Below, piece after piece: positions 10,750-21,741 of a DNA stretch of 64,000 bases. Below the pieces are notes generated by a model. It made no database searches. It was not told the DNA's origin and was given only the letters and a program-made list of their open reading frames with translations. Numbering within the stretch: the stretch's first letter is position 1; each line of letters opens with the position of its first letter. A program made the position numbers and the translations under genes. The stretch comes from Daphnia pulex (taxonomy: Eukaryota; Arthropoda; Branchiopoda; Diplostraca; Daphniidae). The DNA is taken from contig NC_060027.1 in NCBI RefSeq assembly GCF_021134715.1, positions 4,092,001 through 4,156,000 of the forward strand. Reading direction: 5' to 3'.

Positions 10750-11960
10750 ATGGAGAAGAAAATTGAACATCCACGCGATGACAAGAAGGTTCAATTAGCA
10801 TCCAGAAAATGCTTGTTCCGTTTATTGTCTTTTCTGGACCGAAAACTTCCGGAGACTTGTGCTGTAATTTAATCGCATTTTAACTTGCCTATGTCTATTC
10901 TGAGTTATTACGAAATATTTTAAACTTTTATTCAGATTTACGAAATATTTTAACTTTTATTCAGATTCATTCGTTCGTAGGTGCAGCTCTATCAACGGCC
11001 AATCCATCTTATCTCGTCTATTTTAGACGGCAAGATATGACTAATACCGCATACATTTCTTCGGAAGACGAAGAAGACTACTCCGTAATTGTCGGAGTTG
11101 CGAAAGAAAACTATTTAGGATCCAATGAAGAAATTAAGGTAAGGAAAAATTATTGTTCCGTATTGTACAAAACCGACTGTTTCAGAAAAGTTGTTTAAAA
11201 TTTGTATTTGTTTGTAATTATATTATTTTCACTAAATATTACAGAAATGCTGGACTATGACCGCATGGACCGATAGTGATGAAAATCTGGCCGGAGCATA
11301 CGAAGCCATTGATGAGATCGACTGGAGGGACGATGTTATTGTCATCCACTATAAGCATCACACACTTCACCAAGGACTTGAAAATTTTCTAGATAGAGAA
11401 AGAGTACAAGGCCATTGCTATCCGTGTGATCAATATGTTTTACCAACGAAAGATGCCTTCAATCTTCAAATTGGGTAAGTTTCTTCGAGATTTTCTTAAA
11501 AATATGAACTTGGAAAAAAACAAATGCCCATCATTTTCTTATCTTTAACAGTGAGATTCACGGAGTTTACGTTAAAAGCTTGGAACGCTGTCATGCCCAA
11601 TTGGTTTACGATCAGTGGCCGTACAGAGCGGGCAGCACGGTTGAGAATGTTGCCAAAGAAATTGAAGAGCTTCCTTCGGCTGGAGTGTTTTTGAAAGACA
11701 ACGATAAACTGGTGTCGTGGATGATGTACCATCTGCCTAACGGAATGAGTCGACTTCACACGTTACAAGAATACCGCCGACGAGGATATGCAGCACTGGT
11801 GACGCAATATCTTTCGAAACGAGTAGCGCAGTGTGGATTTGTTCCCTTTGTCAACGTTCATCTTGAAAATATTGCTTCTTATACGCTTTTTACTTCGACG
11901 ATGGGATTCCGGAGGCTCTGCTATGGTCACTGTTATGTTACATCTAACTATCCTTCTTAA
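10750..11960 (+). CDS. GNAT / glycine N-acyltransferase-like protein, copy E
   Basis: Exons 10750-10863, 10965-11138, 11245-11474 and 11552-11960 give 308 aa in the standard four-exon layout. N-terminus MEKKIEHPRDDKK resembles copy B. The GNAT core has LPSAGVFLKDNDKLVSW, the CoA loop EYRRRGYAALVTQYL and KRVAQCGFVPFVN. The last strand is altered: SYTLFTSTMGFRRLCYG in place of the usual KFFES.GFK.L, with one extra residue and a Cys/Tyr-rich tail. Intron 1 contains a tandem duplication of its 3' splice region; only the second acceptor keeps the frame open. Likely functional, with the most divergent C-terminus among A-E. Confidence 0.85.
10908..10966 (+). repeat. Tandem duplication of an intron 3' splice region (GNAT E)
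   Basis: Two adjacent units of 30 and 29 bases (10908-10937 and 10938-10966), differing by one A, each ending TTTTATTCAGAT. Both contain a usable branch/polypyrimidine/AG arrangement. Splicing to the first AG would add ATT-TAC-GAA-ATA-TTT-TAA and stop, so the second AG at 10963-10964 must be used for the full protein. Confidence 0.8.
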
Positions 11961-13550
11961 TCGCCCAGATTTAAATGTATGTGCATAGACGACTGAAAGT
12001 TTTGAACTTGTGTTCTTCCACTTAAGCGCCAGCATAAAATTAATGGTAGGCCTTTACAGAAAAGGCGCTGTTTGCTGTAATTGTACGAGATGTGAATTTA
12101 AAGGGAAAAAAACCGGTTCAATGTTTGTGTAAACATCTGTCTATATACGGTAGCCTAACTTCAGGGTAACTTAGTTTTTTTCCTCTCTAATCAGTCTACC
12201 GCTTATTTATACACTCTACAATCCCAGTTCCTCACTGAACTGGCAACGGTTCAAGGTTCACTTATTCTCAACGGCCGACGCCGACCATAACTTTAAACAA
12301 ATAAGAACTAAAATAGGAAATGCATCTTCACGTACAGTTTTCACGTGATATTAGGAGGTATTCTGTATTCACAGGCATCAATCTTAAATTTAACCTTAAA
12401 TTTCATTTAAAATTAGAATTAGAGGTGTGATGTAGACGGAAGGAGGGAAACTCGCGCGCCCAGCAAAGAAATCGAATTTCCTTTTAGAGCAAACTTTTAT
12501 TGGATTCTGCGCATTCTTCTACTGTCTTTTTAAGGATGCATAAAATTGTCTCAAACAGGGAAAAATGCATCAACAATTGGACAGTAAAATCTTGAAGAAA
12601 AAAAAACGATTGCGTAACTGGAATTCTAGAAGGGACATTCTTGATGGAAGTGGGTTAAGAAGAGACATTCGCTTTTATGAGGACGATGTAATATTTCAAA
12701 TAAGGAAATTAAATATCAGCAGTAGTTTTCACAAATGCAAAAGGTCTTACATCCTATCTATACAGCAAACACGCAACAGTATATGAAGCTTTGTGAATGA
12801 AAAGAAAAAGTTCTTGAGCTTTTTGAATTACGATTTTCTACTATTATGACTGATGGAAAAGGAAGATTTTCCGAACAACTCGAGATTGTTTGAACGATGT
12901 CCTTCAACATCCTCGACATTCTCTTTGACATTCTTGATTAACGACTCATCAACCTTTGTTTGTACCAGCGCTATCTTCTCTGCATTTCTTTTACGATGGG
13001 GTTGTACCTTTTGTCATAAATCAACGCAGGATTTATTTAATTTTTTTTCCTACACTCGAGATGATGTTTTTTTTATTATTACTATTTAGCGCAGATATAC
13101 CCACGGTATTTTCAAATGGAATATATTTAAACGAAATATGGTCGATTTTTAATTTCTATCGATATCTTAATCAGGACTAATCACTAATTATTTAGTGTCG
13201 TCTGCTTTTTTGTTTATACAAGTTTCGAAAAAGAGCAGCTCGAAATCAACATAAGATTACAAAAAAGAAACGAAACGACCAATAATTTTTTCTGGAAACG
13301 TGGCTAGCACTGAAAATAGCCAAGCAAATAAAATTACGAAAATGTGGTCGCGTCTCTTGATAGAATGGCTTAATACACACTCCATGCTGCTGTTTGGCAG
13401 GTAATTAAAACAAAGAATGCAAATAGAATGATTATAGGGGCTTAAACAGGAGAGAAATCTTGTTCCAAATTTGTGAAATGTCAGTTCCTGACTGCATTTT
13501 TCATGTATTGCCCTGTCGATGCATGGCAGTTTGTTTGCACTATGTAACCT
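11961..13550. other. Intergenic, no supported gene
   Basis: AT-rich spacer. Open frames at 12565-12786 (+) and 13257-13646 (-) lack recognisable domains or splice support. I see nothing else convincing. Confidence 0.4.
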
Positions 13551-13564
13551 TTTCCTTTTTACAG

Positions 13565-14085
13565 ATTTGATGCCGGAGCCAGCCATCACAACAACAAGAA
13601 ATGCAAGATTTTTTTTTCTGATACATTTACCTATCAGGAATCTCACTCGTCACTTCTTGGGTAATTATTTCTGTTACTTTAATTAACCTGTGACCTGATA
13701 GATATTATATTATGATGCATGACTTGCACAAATGCATTGAATTGCATGGAAACCTTAAATTATCCTGTTTATTAAGAATTAGGGTTTAGCTACTGTCTCA
13801 TTTTCAACTTTTCAGTAGTTGTTTCTGTAAATATTTTTGTAACCGAGTTTTTATTTTTTTTTTTATTTAGATAAACAGCAGACCTTCTTTCCCGATTCAC
13901 GAGGACCGACTTCTCCTATCTGGTGGATTAAACTATTCTGTGGATACTTTTGGATGCCTGGCCGTATTTCCCAGGCTTAGAGGTAGGAAAAATTTATCTC
14001 TATTCTTCCTTCTTGACTATTTAGTGGCGTTGATTATCAATTGTTACATAGTACGGAATACGATTATTCCTAAGCTAGGCCTTTT
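13565..14085 (+). ncRNA. Two-exon-like conserved locus, copy 1 (possible lncRNA or UTR)
   Basis: Exon-like block A is 13565-13660 (CAG acceptor, GTAATT donor) and block B is 13871-13982 (TTTATTTAG acceptor, GTAGG donor). The same two blocks with the same splice-like borders occur in inverted orientation at 53812-54421. Shared cores are GAGCCAGCCATCACAACAAC in A and GGATGCCTGGCC in B. The match continues about 100 bases past block B to 14085. Reading frames differ between the copies, so a spliced non-coding RNA, an untranslated exon pair or a dispersed repeat are all possible. Confidence 0.4.
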
Positions 14086-14700
14086 GACTGGAACTTGTTT
14101 TCCCTTGCGTTTTTATTGACTCAGTAAGGGGTTCATTAAACAACTTATTTGCAGAACGACTGCAGATTAGGCCCGGTTTTGTACCTCACAACCTTGTCTG
14201 TGGGCAAACTCGAAAATATTTTTAACTCTAAACACAAATTCTTATGACCAAGAGAGAACTGCCGTCACACCCGCACCTCCTTGTTTAACCTGGATGGACC
14301 TCGATTTAATTTTTCTAAATAACTAAGCGCGAATTTTGAGTGACACGATCTTGTCTAACGTGAACGTATCTACCGTATTCTGGCATTCCTTTGCAGGGTT
14401 TTTATTGTTCCGAACAGCCGCTCTTTCGAAAGGTCGGCTAATTTAAAGACAGAAAGGGAAAATGACGTCATCACGTCTCTTTCATATTACGAAAGGGTCT
14501 TTTTTCTAGTTGAGTCTACCGAGTTAACTTTTTCTATATGATGTTTATGTATTCGCCTAAAAGCTATCTCGCTGTAATAAAAAAATCTTTAACGGCATGA
14601 TTATGTCGCTTGTATGAAAGGTATGCAGATTTTTGGCAAGCCATTACCGCTTATGGGCTACAGTATACAACGCTAATAAAGTGAAGGGAAATGAAAGTCT
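14086..14700. other. Intergenic spacer
   Basis: Mixed-composition spacer between the duplicated splice-like locus and the GNAT exon relic. I see no supported feature in it. Confidence 0.4.
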
Positions 14701-14710
14701 GAACAATTTC

Positions 14711-14850
14711 TTTGCTTTGTCGAGTTGGTAACACTTCATTCTGCTCCATTTTGACGCCAACGATTGCCGAATATGTTTCCCTAAATGATGTGATTGGCCG
14801 AGGAAAATGTTGTAGGACGGGTTGTAAACGGCGTTGAAAGAAATTACGAG
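14711..14850 (-). pseudogene. Relic of a GNAT-array exon 2, inverted
   Basis: On the minus strand this stretch encodes, in two frames, AVYNPSYNIFL and then ETYSAIVGVKMEQNEVLP. These match the exon 2 motifs of the array: the NPSY.V.F segment of A-E and, in copy F, NDTYSAIVAIKKENV. A frameshift separates the halves, and the expected donor after the final Lys codon is missing. It lies in the gap between copies E and F but on the opposite strand, showing that the array was once larger and has had a local inversion. I see no neighbouring exon 1, 3 or 4. Confidence 0.6.
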
Positions 14851-15274
14851 GGCCTGTTAGTATTAACACCAACACACTTATTGGGAGGCTTTTACAACGC
14901 GTGTCTCTCACAAGCCCACACGCATAACTTACCTCGGCATAATTCATGTACTCGTTTTGGTATGTGAACTAGCTTCGCAACCGCTCTACTAAATATAATG
15001 GGGAATATGGATGAGTGTGAGTTACATATTGCATTCCATTGAATTTCATCTTAAATATATCATAAGTGTGAAAATTTATTATTTACCTGGTTCGGTGCAA
15101 AGTTCGCTACGGATTAATTTTTTTTCTTAATTAGTTTATCATCGATGTAACTTTGAAAGTGCAAAGGAATTGATGAAGAGATTTGAGAGAGTGAATGTTT
15201 TTAATACGTGCAGTAGCCGATTGTCATTTACTATTTGTCTGTGATTTCAATGTTTTTCTGCCAGGTGCAAACAA
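14851..15274. other. Spacer upstream of the tRNA gene
   Basis: AT-rich spacer with no supported feature. Confidence 0.4.
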
Positions 15275-15346
15275 GCCTCTTTAGCTCAGTGGTAGAGCGC
15301 TGGTCTTGTAAACCAGCGGTCGAGAGTTCAATCCTCTCAGGAGGCA
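15275..15346 (+). tRNA. tRNA-Thr (anticodon TGT)
   Basis: A 72-base cloverleaf: 7-bp acceptor stem GCCTCTT / AGGAGGC with one G-U pair, discriminator A, D arm with A-box TAGCTCAGTGG, 5-bp anticodon stem CTGGT/ACCAG around loop CTTGTAA, and T arm with B-box GTTCAATCC. Anticodon TGT reads ACA, hence threonine. No intron. A T-run follows at 15350-15355 as an RNA polymerase III terminator. Confidence 0.93.
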
Positions 15347-16264
15347 GATTTTTTCACTTTGTCCAAACATTAGAATCAATCTCAAATCATATTAATGTGA
15401 TGCATTGAAAGAATTAATGAAAATCTCGTAATTGAGAATTTTAAAAAATTTGAAAAATTATTAAAATTATGATGTAATCCCATACGATACGATATACAGC
15501 ATTTCAACGTGTACACGTATGTGTTTTTGTATATTACACGTACCTATCTATGTAAGGGTCTGACAGGTTTCCGATATTAACAAAAGGTGGCACAAGCGGA
15601 AGCGCGGCAAATTTGAAAAGTCTGACTAGTGCCCAGTTTCCGTCTGTTTTATATGCTTACGCACGGCTATGTAGGATTTGGATTGTTGGTATTCTACTTA
15701 GTTACAGTTTTTCTAATGCTCCAGAGGTAAAAAAATTTGCTCCGCAGAGCTGTTTCTGAATTTCGCGAATTCTGGGAACTCAATTTTCTCTTTTTACAAG
15801 CAGCACAGGTGAAAAGAAAAGAAAGTTTGTTCACCAATATTATCTTAAAGCACTCCTTTTCCTGTTGGTGTGTATTGTACAAGGCCAGCCACTGACGTAT
15901 GCACTAGTTTCAATGTACTGCTATGCAGCTGGTAATGTGTCAGCTGCGGGGCAAGGTAGTGTAGCTCACCTTCGTTTTCCTAGGTACTACGAGTCAACCC
16001 AAAAAGATGCAAATTAATATTGTTAGCATTAACTCGCTTTCACCTTGCTTTCAGCCTTTCACCGAACTTTTGTAATGCAAATGATCCAACCATATTCCTT
16101 TTCGAAGCGCGGAAGGGATGGAATTTTGTTTTTTAATACCGGTATCTTATTAGCTTTCTCTCTGTACTTTACCAGCTTTCTACGTCCCTTATCAAGAAAG
16201 CTAAGGTCTAAAGTCGCCAATCGGTAAACTAGGTACTTGTTTCAGACTGGACCGCGGTGTAATC
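15347..16264. other. Spacer between tRNA-Thr and GNAT F
   Basis: AT-rich spacer. The open frames at 15694-15882 (-) and 16045-16227 (+) show no domain. The last part presumably contains the promoter of GNAT F, but I see no clear TATA box. Confidence 0.4.
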
Positions 16265-17387
16265 ATGGCAGGGTCGGTGACACTAGCTTCCCGATCAGAT
16301 CTGTTCTGTCTTCTCTCTTTCTTGGATTCTCGACTGCCAGCACACTGCGAAGTATTAACGTCATTAATAATTTTAAGGCGATGAAAAATCTTAATTTATG
16401 GAATTCGCAGGTTCAAATGGTGGTCAAGGCTGCGCTATTGGCTGCCAATACTTCCTATCAGGTTTTCTTTCTCCACGAATCCCCTTCGAACGACACATAT
16501 TCAGCGATTGTAGCCATCAAGAAAGAAAATGTGATTAGCCAAACTCAACAGAATCAGGTGGAACTTGGATAAAGGATAAAGTTATTACAGTTGCCACGCT
16601 AGCTAAATATCTAAAACAAAAATTACTCATAGAAAATCTGGAACTTGGCCGAATGGAGCATTGACGAAAACGCTCTGCTTCGCGTTTACGAAGCAATCGA
16701 CATTGACTGGAAAAGAGATTTAGTATTCGCCTTTAACAAGCATCACAATCCTCACGAGAAAATTCTCAAGTTTCTCAAGGATCGAGATCGTCTTGCTGAG
16801 CACCGCATCTACTCTGCCGGACGCTATGTTCTCGACATACCCGAAGCTTTGAAACTCCAGACGACGAGGTTTTATACCGAGAAAGATTATTTTAAAAATT
16901 ATGGCGATCCTCTTGTAGCTTAAATAATTATGGCCGGTCGTTTCATTTCAGCTTGCCAGATGAGGTATACGTGAAAAGTTTGGAACGTCATCATGCTCCG
17001 CTGATTTACGAGCACTGGACGGCGTTCAAACACACGACGACCGTGGACGACATAGCCGACGAAATTGATCTGTTACCTTCAGCTGGTCTTTTCTTGAAGG
17101 ATAACGACGAGCTTGTTTCTTGGATTATGGGCCACGCTCCGATGGGCATGAGTCGTCTTTTCACGATGGACGGACACCGCCGTAAAGGTTATGCCACGCT
17201 GGTGACACTTTACATGTCCAAGCGAATGGCCCAGTCAGGCTTTCTCCCGTTCGTCAACATTGTCGTCGGCAACACGGCTTCCACCAAGTTCTTCGAAGGT
17301 TTGGGTTTCCGTTTTGTCCGTCCTCTCAACGCCATACTTACTAAACCGCCGAGCACCGACCAAACCGCAACATCTGCTACAAATTGA
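16265..17387 (+). CDS. GNAT / glycine N-acyltransferase-like protein, copy F (divergent)
   Basis: Exons 16265-16351, 16411-16557, 16633-16868 and 16952-17387 give 301 aa with the array's intron phases. Exon 1 is short (29 codons) and lacks the RKCL motif but keeps LLSFLDSRLP. The GNAT core has LPSAGLFLKDNDELVSW, the CoA loop GHRRKGYATLVTLYM, KRMAQSGFLPFVN and FFEGLGFRFV. A Ser/Thr-rich tail replaces the tails of A-E. Codon choice looks more GC-rich than in A-E. It lies 4.3 kb beyond copy E, after the tRNA and the inverted relic, and appears to be the oldest branch. The left arm of the giant inverted repeat starts inside exon 4 at 17201. Confidence 0.85.
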
Positions 17388-17775
17388 TTCTAGCTTTTGA
17401 AGGGGGGCAATATTGGGACTGTCATTTTTGATTTTTATCAATTTCAAATTTTGGGCCGTTAAATGTATAGGTACTGAAATACTGTGAAACACGCAGTTTG
17501 TAGAATACAGAGTTATTATAGACGCGCAAACTGTAAACTTTTATTAAATTGTACAGCAGGGCTTGTACGATATTATTTTAACGAAAGAAATGTCAAGCGT
17601 ATACGGTAAGCGATTACGCAAATCGAAACAATTAAACAGGCAATTTGGTGATTCTAGTATTAAACCAGTATTATCGTCTGAAACTTACGAAAACCTCTTT
17701 GAGCAATCAAGCTCATTGATTACTTTTTAAGACAAAACTGGGTCTATCAGTGTGATAGTAGTCATTTGTTCTTTG

Positions 17776-18612
17776 TTATAGAAGACTACACTTAATTAAC
17801 GTAACCTTGGGTTTATCTAGTGCCACCCGAACAGCCTCTCGGAAGACCGCTCTTAAATTCTCTCCCGTCTTGACCGAGCACTCGACAAAAGCGCTCATGT
17901 ATTTGCTGATTGCTGCCCCTTCGGCGTAGGAGACCTTGAATGGAAGGGATATTATACTGTTGACTGTGCTGTGACCACAACAAAAAGAAATAGAATATTC
18001 ATACATAGTTTGCATCGGCATCTTTTTTGTTCCGCTTATCTTTCTTTGTTGCTATAAATATTGGAGTAAATGGTTATTCAATCACATAGGGCTCGTTTTG
18101 ATGTTGTTACACATACCGACTAGAACGATGGGCGTGTGAGGACAATGAAGCTTCAACTCGGGAATCCATTTTGATGAGATATTTTCAAAAGACTGTCGAT
18201 TATCAATCGCGTAACAAAGCAGAAACACGTCCGTCTTTGATAAAAGAAATAATTATAGACCTAATCATCAAATCTTACGTAGCCAAATTACATTGGGATA
18301 GGAGAGAATGCGCAACTCGTCGCAGCCTGTGGGGTTGGTAGTGTACGATACAGATAAATGGTAAATAATCCCATCCACTTCAATTAATTTTGAAAAATTA
18401 TCAAATCTGAAAAAAAAAATAAGGCAAGCATTATTTAGAAATCGCCATCAAGAATAGATCGCATTATATTGTGAAGTAAATATAACTCACAAAGTTGGCT
18501 CATGTTCTAAAGGTATTTTTCTGAAACTCTCCTTGAACTTGGTGAAAATGCAATTTTTCCCCACTTCATTATCACCCACGACAACTACCTTCAAAAGGCG
18601 ATCTCGATTCAT
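17776..18612 (-). CDS. Atypical Rho-like small GTPase, left-arm copy
   Basis: Five exons on the minus strand, 18612-18491, 18406-18292, 18234-18117, 18051-18005 and 17934-17776, joined into 186 aa. Rho family features: P-loop region [12 protein letters not shown], switch [46 protein letters not shown], the TKKD base-recognition motif (120-123), ECSVKTG, and a C-terminal CaaX box CSLL that predicts geranylgeranylation. The P-loop has Asn20 where Ser/Thr coordinates Mg2+ (Rac1 position 17) and Asn15 at the Gly12 position. The DTAGQ motif of switch II is absent. GTP hydrolysis is therefore unlikely; a pseudo-GTPase or dominant-negative-like role is inferred. Residues 41, 66 and 110 are Leu, Pro and Cys, versus Ser, Ser and Ser in the right arm. 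Confidence 0.8.
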
Positions 18613-21072
18613 ATTAGTGTGCGATGCCGAGTTGCTGTAATAGTATAATGTCAAGACAAAATTAATTTTCTGTTACTGTTTGACAAATGTTAAAATCTTG
18701 GTTGAAATTTCATCCGAATAATCTTTATTCTTGCATAAAAGTGAATCAAAACAATTTCAACAATTTTAGTTTGCCGTTAAAAACTTGATCTGAATTAGAC
18801 TGGATTTATGCAAAAAGTTCACATAAAGAAATGCAAATAAGATCTGTTTTGGAGTACCTATTAAATCAGACGACTTTCAACATACAAGTTCCGGTTGGGT
18901 AGTTTTTGTATCCGTATGTACTTTCACTTCAAGCTGTGGACACCATGAATTAAATATATAAATAGCGTATTATGAAAGAGTTAATTGCTTTCAAATTCAC
19001 TATATGCCGTAACGATAACACGGTTTCCAAGTGAGTTGTCTACTTCCCATGCAACAAAGCAATTGTGAACCATACATTAAAAAAAAAAAAAAGCCAGATA
19101 GTAAATAACAGGGTCGAGGTTAACCAGTTTTAAAATAATTAGCCGACAATTCCAATATCTTTTATCTCATTTTACGGTTTTCCTTCCGCTTTTCGTCATG
19201 GAATTAACGACAAACAGCTCACATGAATCAGACTCCAATGTGCGTACAATGCTAATACTAATAACGCAAAGCCGCTTTGCCGCTTCCATCCAGGAACTCA
19301 AACGTTATGCGAACGAATGCTTCCTTCTACGGAATGCGGAATTTATGTTATAAAATGTTTCAAGGGTGTAGACTATTTTATTTTTTTTTGTAAGTGCGCC
19401 CCGCGATGCTCGACATGATGTAGCCATGCAGTGCAAAGCCCATTGTACTGTACATCATTTGAACTAAACCTTAAGTCCTTACTAACTCCTTAATGAAAAG
19501 GATATTTTCGTTTGTAGATTTAATATAATGTAATTATTTTTATTTTTCCAAAATTTTATAGGTCTTAATGCTATTTTGATTTTTTAAATGAAAAAAAAAT
19601 CGCAAATAGCACGCAGCTAGCTAACAATGGTTATCGCTTGCGAGTGTGTGTCTGTACATCAGACTGTCAGTTGTCGCGTAACAGACGATACGCTAACTAA
19701 CATCAACAATTTGATCAGTCTAAATAACGGCTATTATTATTTCTCTCAAGCTTTCCACAGCCTCACACCATCTTAATGGAGACGCACACAGTATAGGCCT
19801 ACAGCCTTGGCAAACTGGCAAACGAATTGGCCCGCGAATTGGCGCACGTAGCATAATTTTACATGAAAGAACAAGTCTAGCTGGTAAATCAATTTTCTAC
19901 TGTGTTCGGTAGCCTAGGTGAAATTATGGATTTTATTTGTCATCCCTTTTTGCATAGAACCCGACCAGCCGAGAGATTTGAGAGCCTGTTCCGGCCTGTT
20001 CCAATTCCATTTCTGAAAGCCTTATAAAATGGAAACTGCCTCTTAATCCACTGGGATCGGTGTACGACACTTTACACCTAATATACCATACAGATGATGG
20101 CTTGTCATGATCACGATCCCGTCAGGACCTTAGGTTGTAGGATAGGACCTTATGATTGACCAGGATAGGACCTTATGTTGGTACAACGGACGCTATGACA
20201 TCCGCTCGTACCTAAAGAGTTTGCTTCCTCTCGGTAAATCCGGTACACAATACAATGAAGTGTCGATTATGAACACTAGATGGCGATTGATGTTGTTGAT
20301 CTCTTCATGGCGAACGAATGTCAAAAGTTATGATTTGTCCTAGCTGTGTTCGAGTTTTCGTTGCTGTTGCAGGTATTCACCAAACATATTCAACTTCAAT
20401 TTGATATGCAAGCAAGTCTTCTGTAGTGATTACCATAGTTTATTACACATGCCTGTAATTAAATTCTTAGATATTGAGTGTATGTTCTGCTGCTTCAGCA
20501 GGCCATATTTGTGGATTATACCAGTTTTCACAACAAGTTTCTACATGTCTGGTATTATTCACAACCTCAGTGTAGATTTGTATGTATATTTTTCTCAGTT
20601 ACCAACACTTCTAAAGTGTTTATTGTTGATAGTTTTAGTAATACATTATTTCTTCCATTCACGGCATTTTCCACCTCCAAATGAAAAGCATGCAACCAAC
20701 TTCCAGCAGCAGCGGCTGTTGAAATGGAGCTTGTGCAGACTTACAGTTCCACATCATACTTCATTGTGTCATTTGCCTATGTTGGTGTCCATGCAGTGTT
20801 GAACAGTTGGGCAAAATAGTAGATGTTGCATGATGACTGTCAGGCATATTTTATCGGCTGAATGTTGTCGTCTCTTGCTAGCTACATGTACCGGCGTTGA
20901 GGTAATGCTCGATGCACAGTCTCATTTAATTATTAACTTGTAATTAAATCTCCGTTCTCGTTTCAGTTCAATAGTTCACCGCCGTTTCATTGACGTGAAA
21001 CTGAGGAGAGGTTGCTGAACTTCAAACATTGACTTTCAATCATGCGCTTTTCAAGTTTTGTGAGTATATCTT
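18613..21072. other. Left-arm non-coding region
   Basis: Mirrored in the right arm at 39491-41976. It holds a 133-codon open frame at 20401-20802 that also exists in the other arm (40161-39760) with a few residue changes. Its composition is Phe/Leu/His-rich and it has no domain, so I do not call it a gene. A1-2 kb of AT-rich DNA upstream of the Rho-like gene shows no clear promoter motif. Confidence 0.4.
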
Positions 21073-21735
21073 AAGACCAGTGCTTCAAATACTGAGTTTT
21101 GAGAAAGAGTGACAAATAGATTGCCTGTTGATTGTGTCACTTATTTTGTCAGTTATGGCTTATTGCGGTTTGCTGTCAAAAGTTAAGCTATCTTTTCTTC
21201 GAAAATTACCAATGAATTCATAGGTGAACTCGAGTGATTTCGTCTGTAACTTGTCGGTGATGTTCTATTCCGTGTATATGTTGAATAACCTTAATGTTTT
21301 TCATCAACTTAGAGTCGAGGAAACGTGAAAGTGGTGCAGCCTATACCATCAACTATTTTGTTCAAAATCACTGTATTCTGCTGAATGTTCCATCGGAATT
21401 ATACAGGTAACAACCAACACTAGCTTTATATTTCTGAAACATATATTACACATCACATCACGACATATATTCTTCTCATCTTTTATTAGGATTCATCACA
21501 ATTATCTGCTGTTTGTATTGGACTTGCTCGTTCACCAACCCTGGCATGTACCAAGCTCTCATTCCATCTTCTAGAATACTTTGGATAACTGATCATCACT
21601 GATCAGTGGTTTCATGTGTAAGTTCACTTGTCTTTATTGCAGTCTAATATGTATTTAAAGTATTGATCTGCGCTTACACCTATCAAATGTTTAAGAGGCA
21701 ATTTCGTTGTAATACTGACAACTATTTAATGAGAA
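21073..21735 (+). repeat. Dispersed 600-bp repeat, left arm, unit 1
   Basis: Runs from GACCAGTGCTTCAAATACTG to the block around TATTGATCTGCGCTTAC and matches 25918-26515 in direct orientation, with about one change every 10-20 bases. Both units are mirrored in the right arm, giving four copies in the window. It has no clear coding capacity or terminal repeats. Confidence 0.7.
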
Positions 21736-21741
21736 CAACAA

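Noticed and set aside
12565..12786. Frame ending in DDVIFQIRK, reminiscent of the end of a GNAT exon 3
   Set aside because: Only about eight residues resemble copy C (DALNFQIR) and no other exon motif is nearby, so it is too weak to call a relic.
13257..13646. 129-codon minus-strand frame
   Set aside because: It overlaps block A of the duplicated locus on the other strand, has no domain, and the frame is not conserved in the paralogous locus.
20401..20802. 133-codon frame conserved in both arms
   Set aside because: Conservation follows from the recent duplication. Composition is atypical (many His, Cys and Phe) and substitutions are not biased to synonymous sites as far as I can see.
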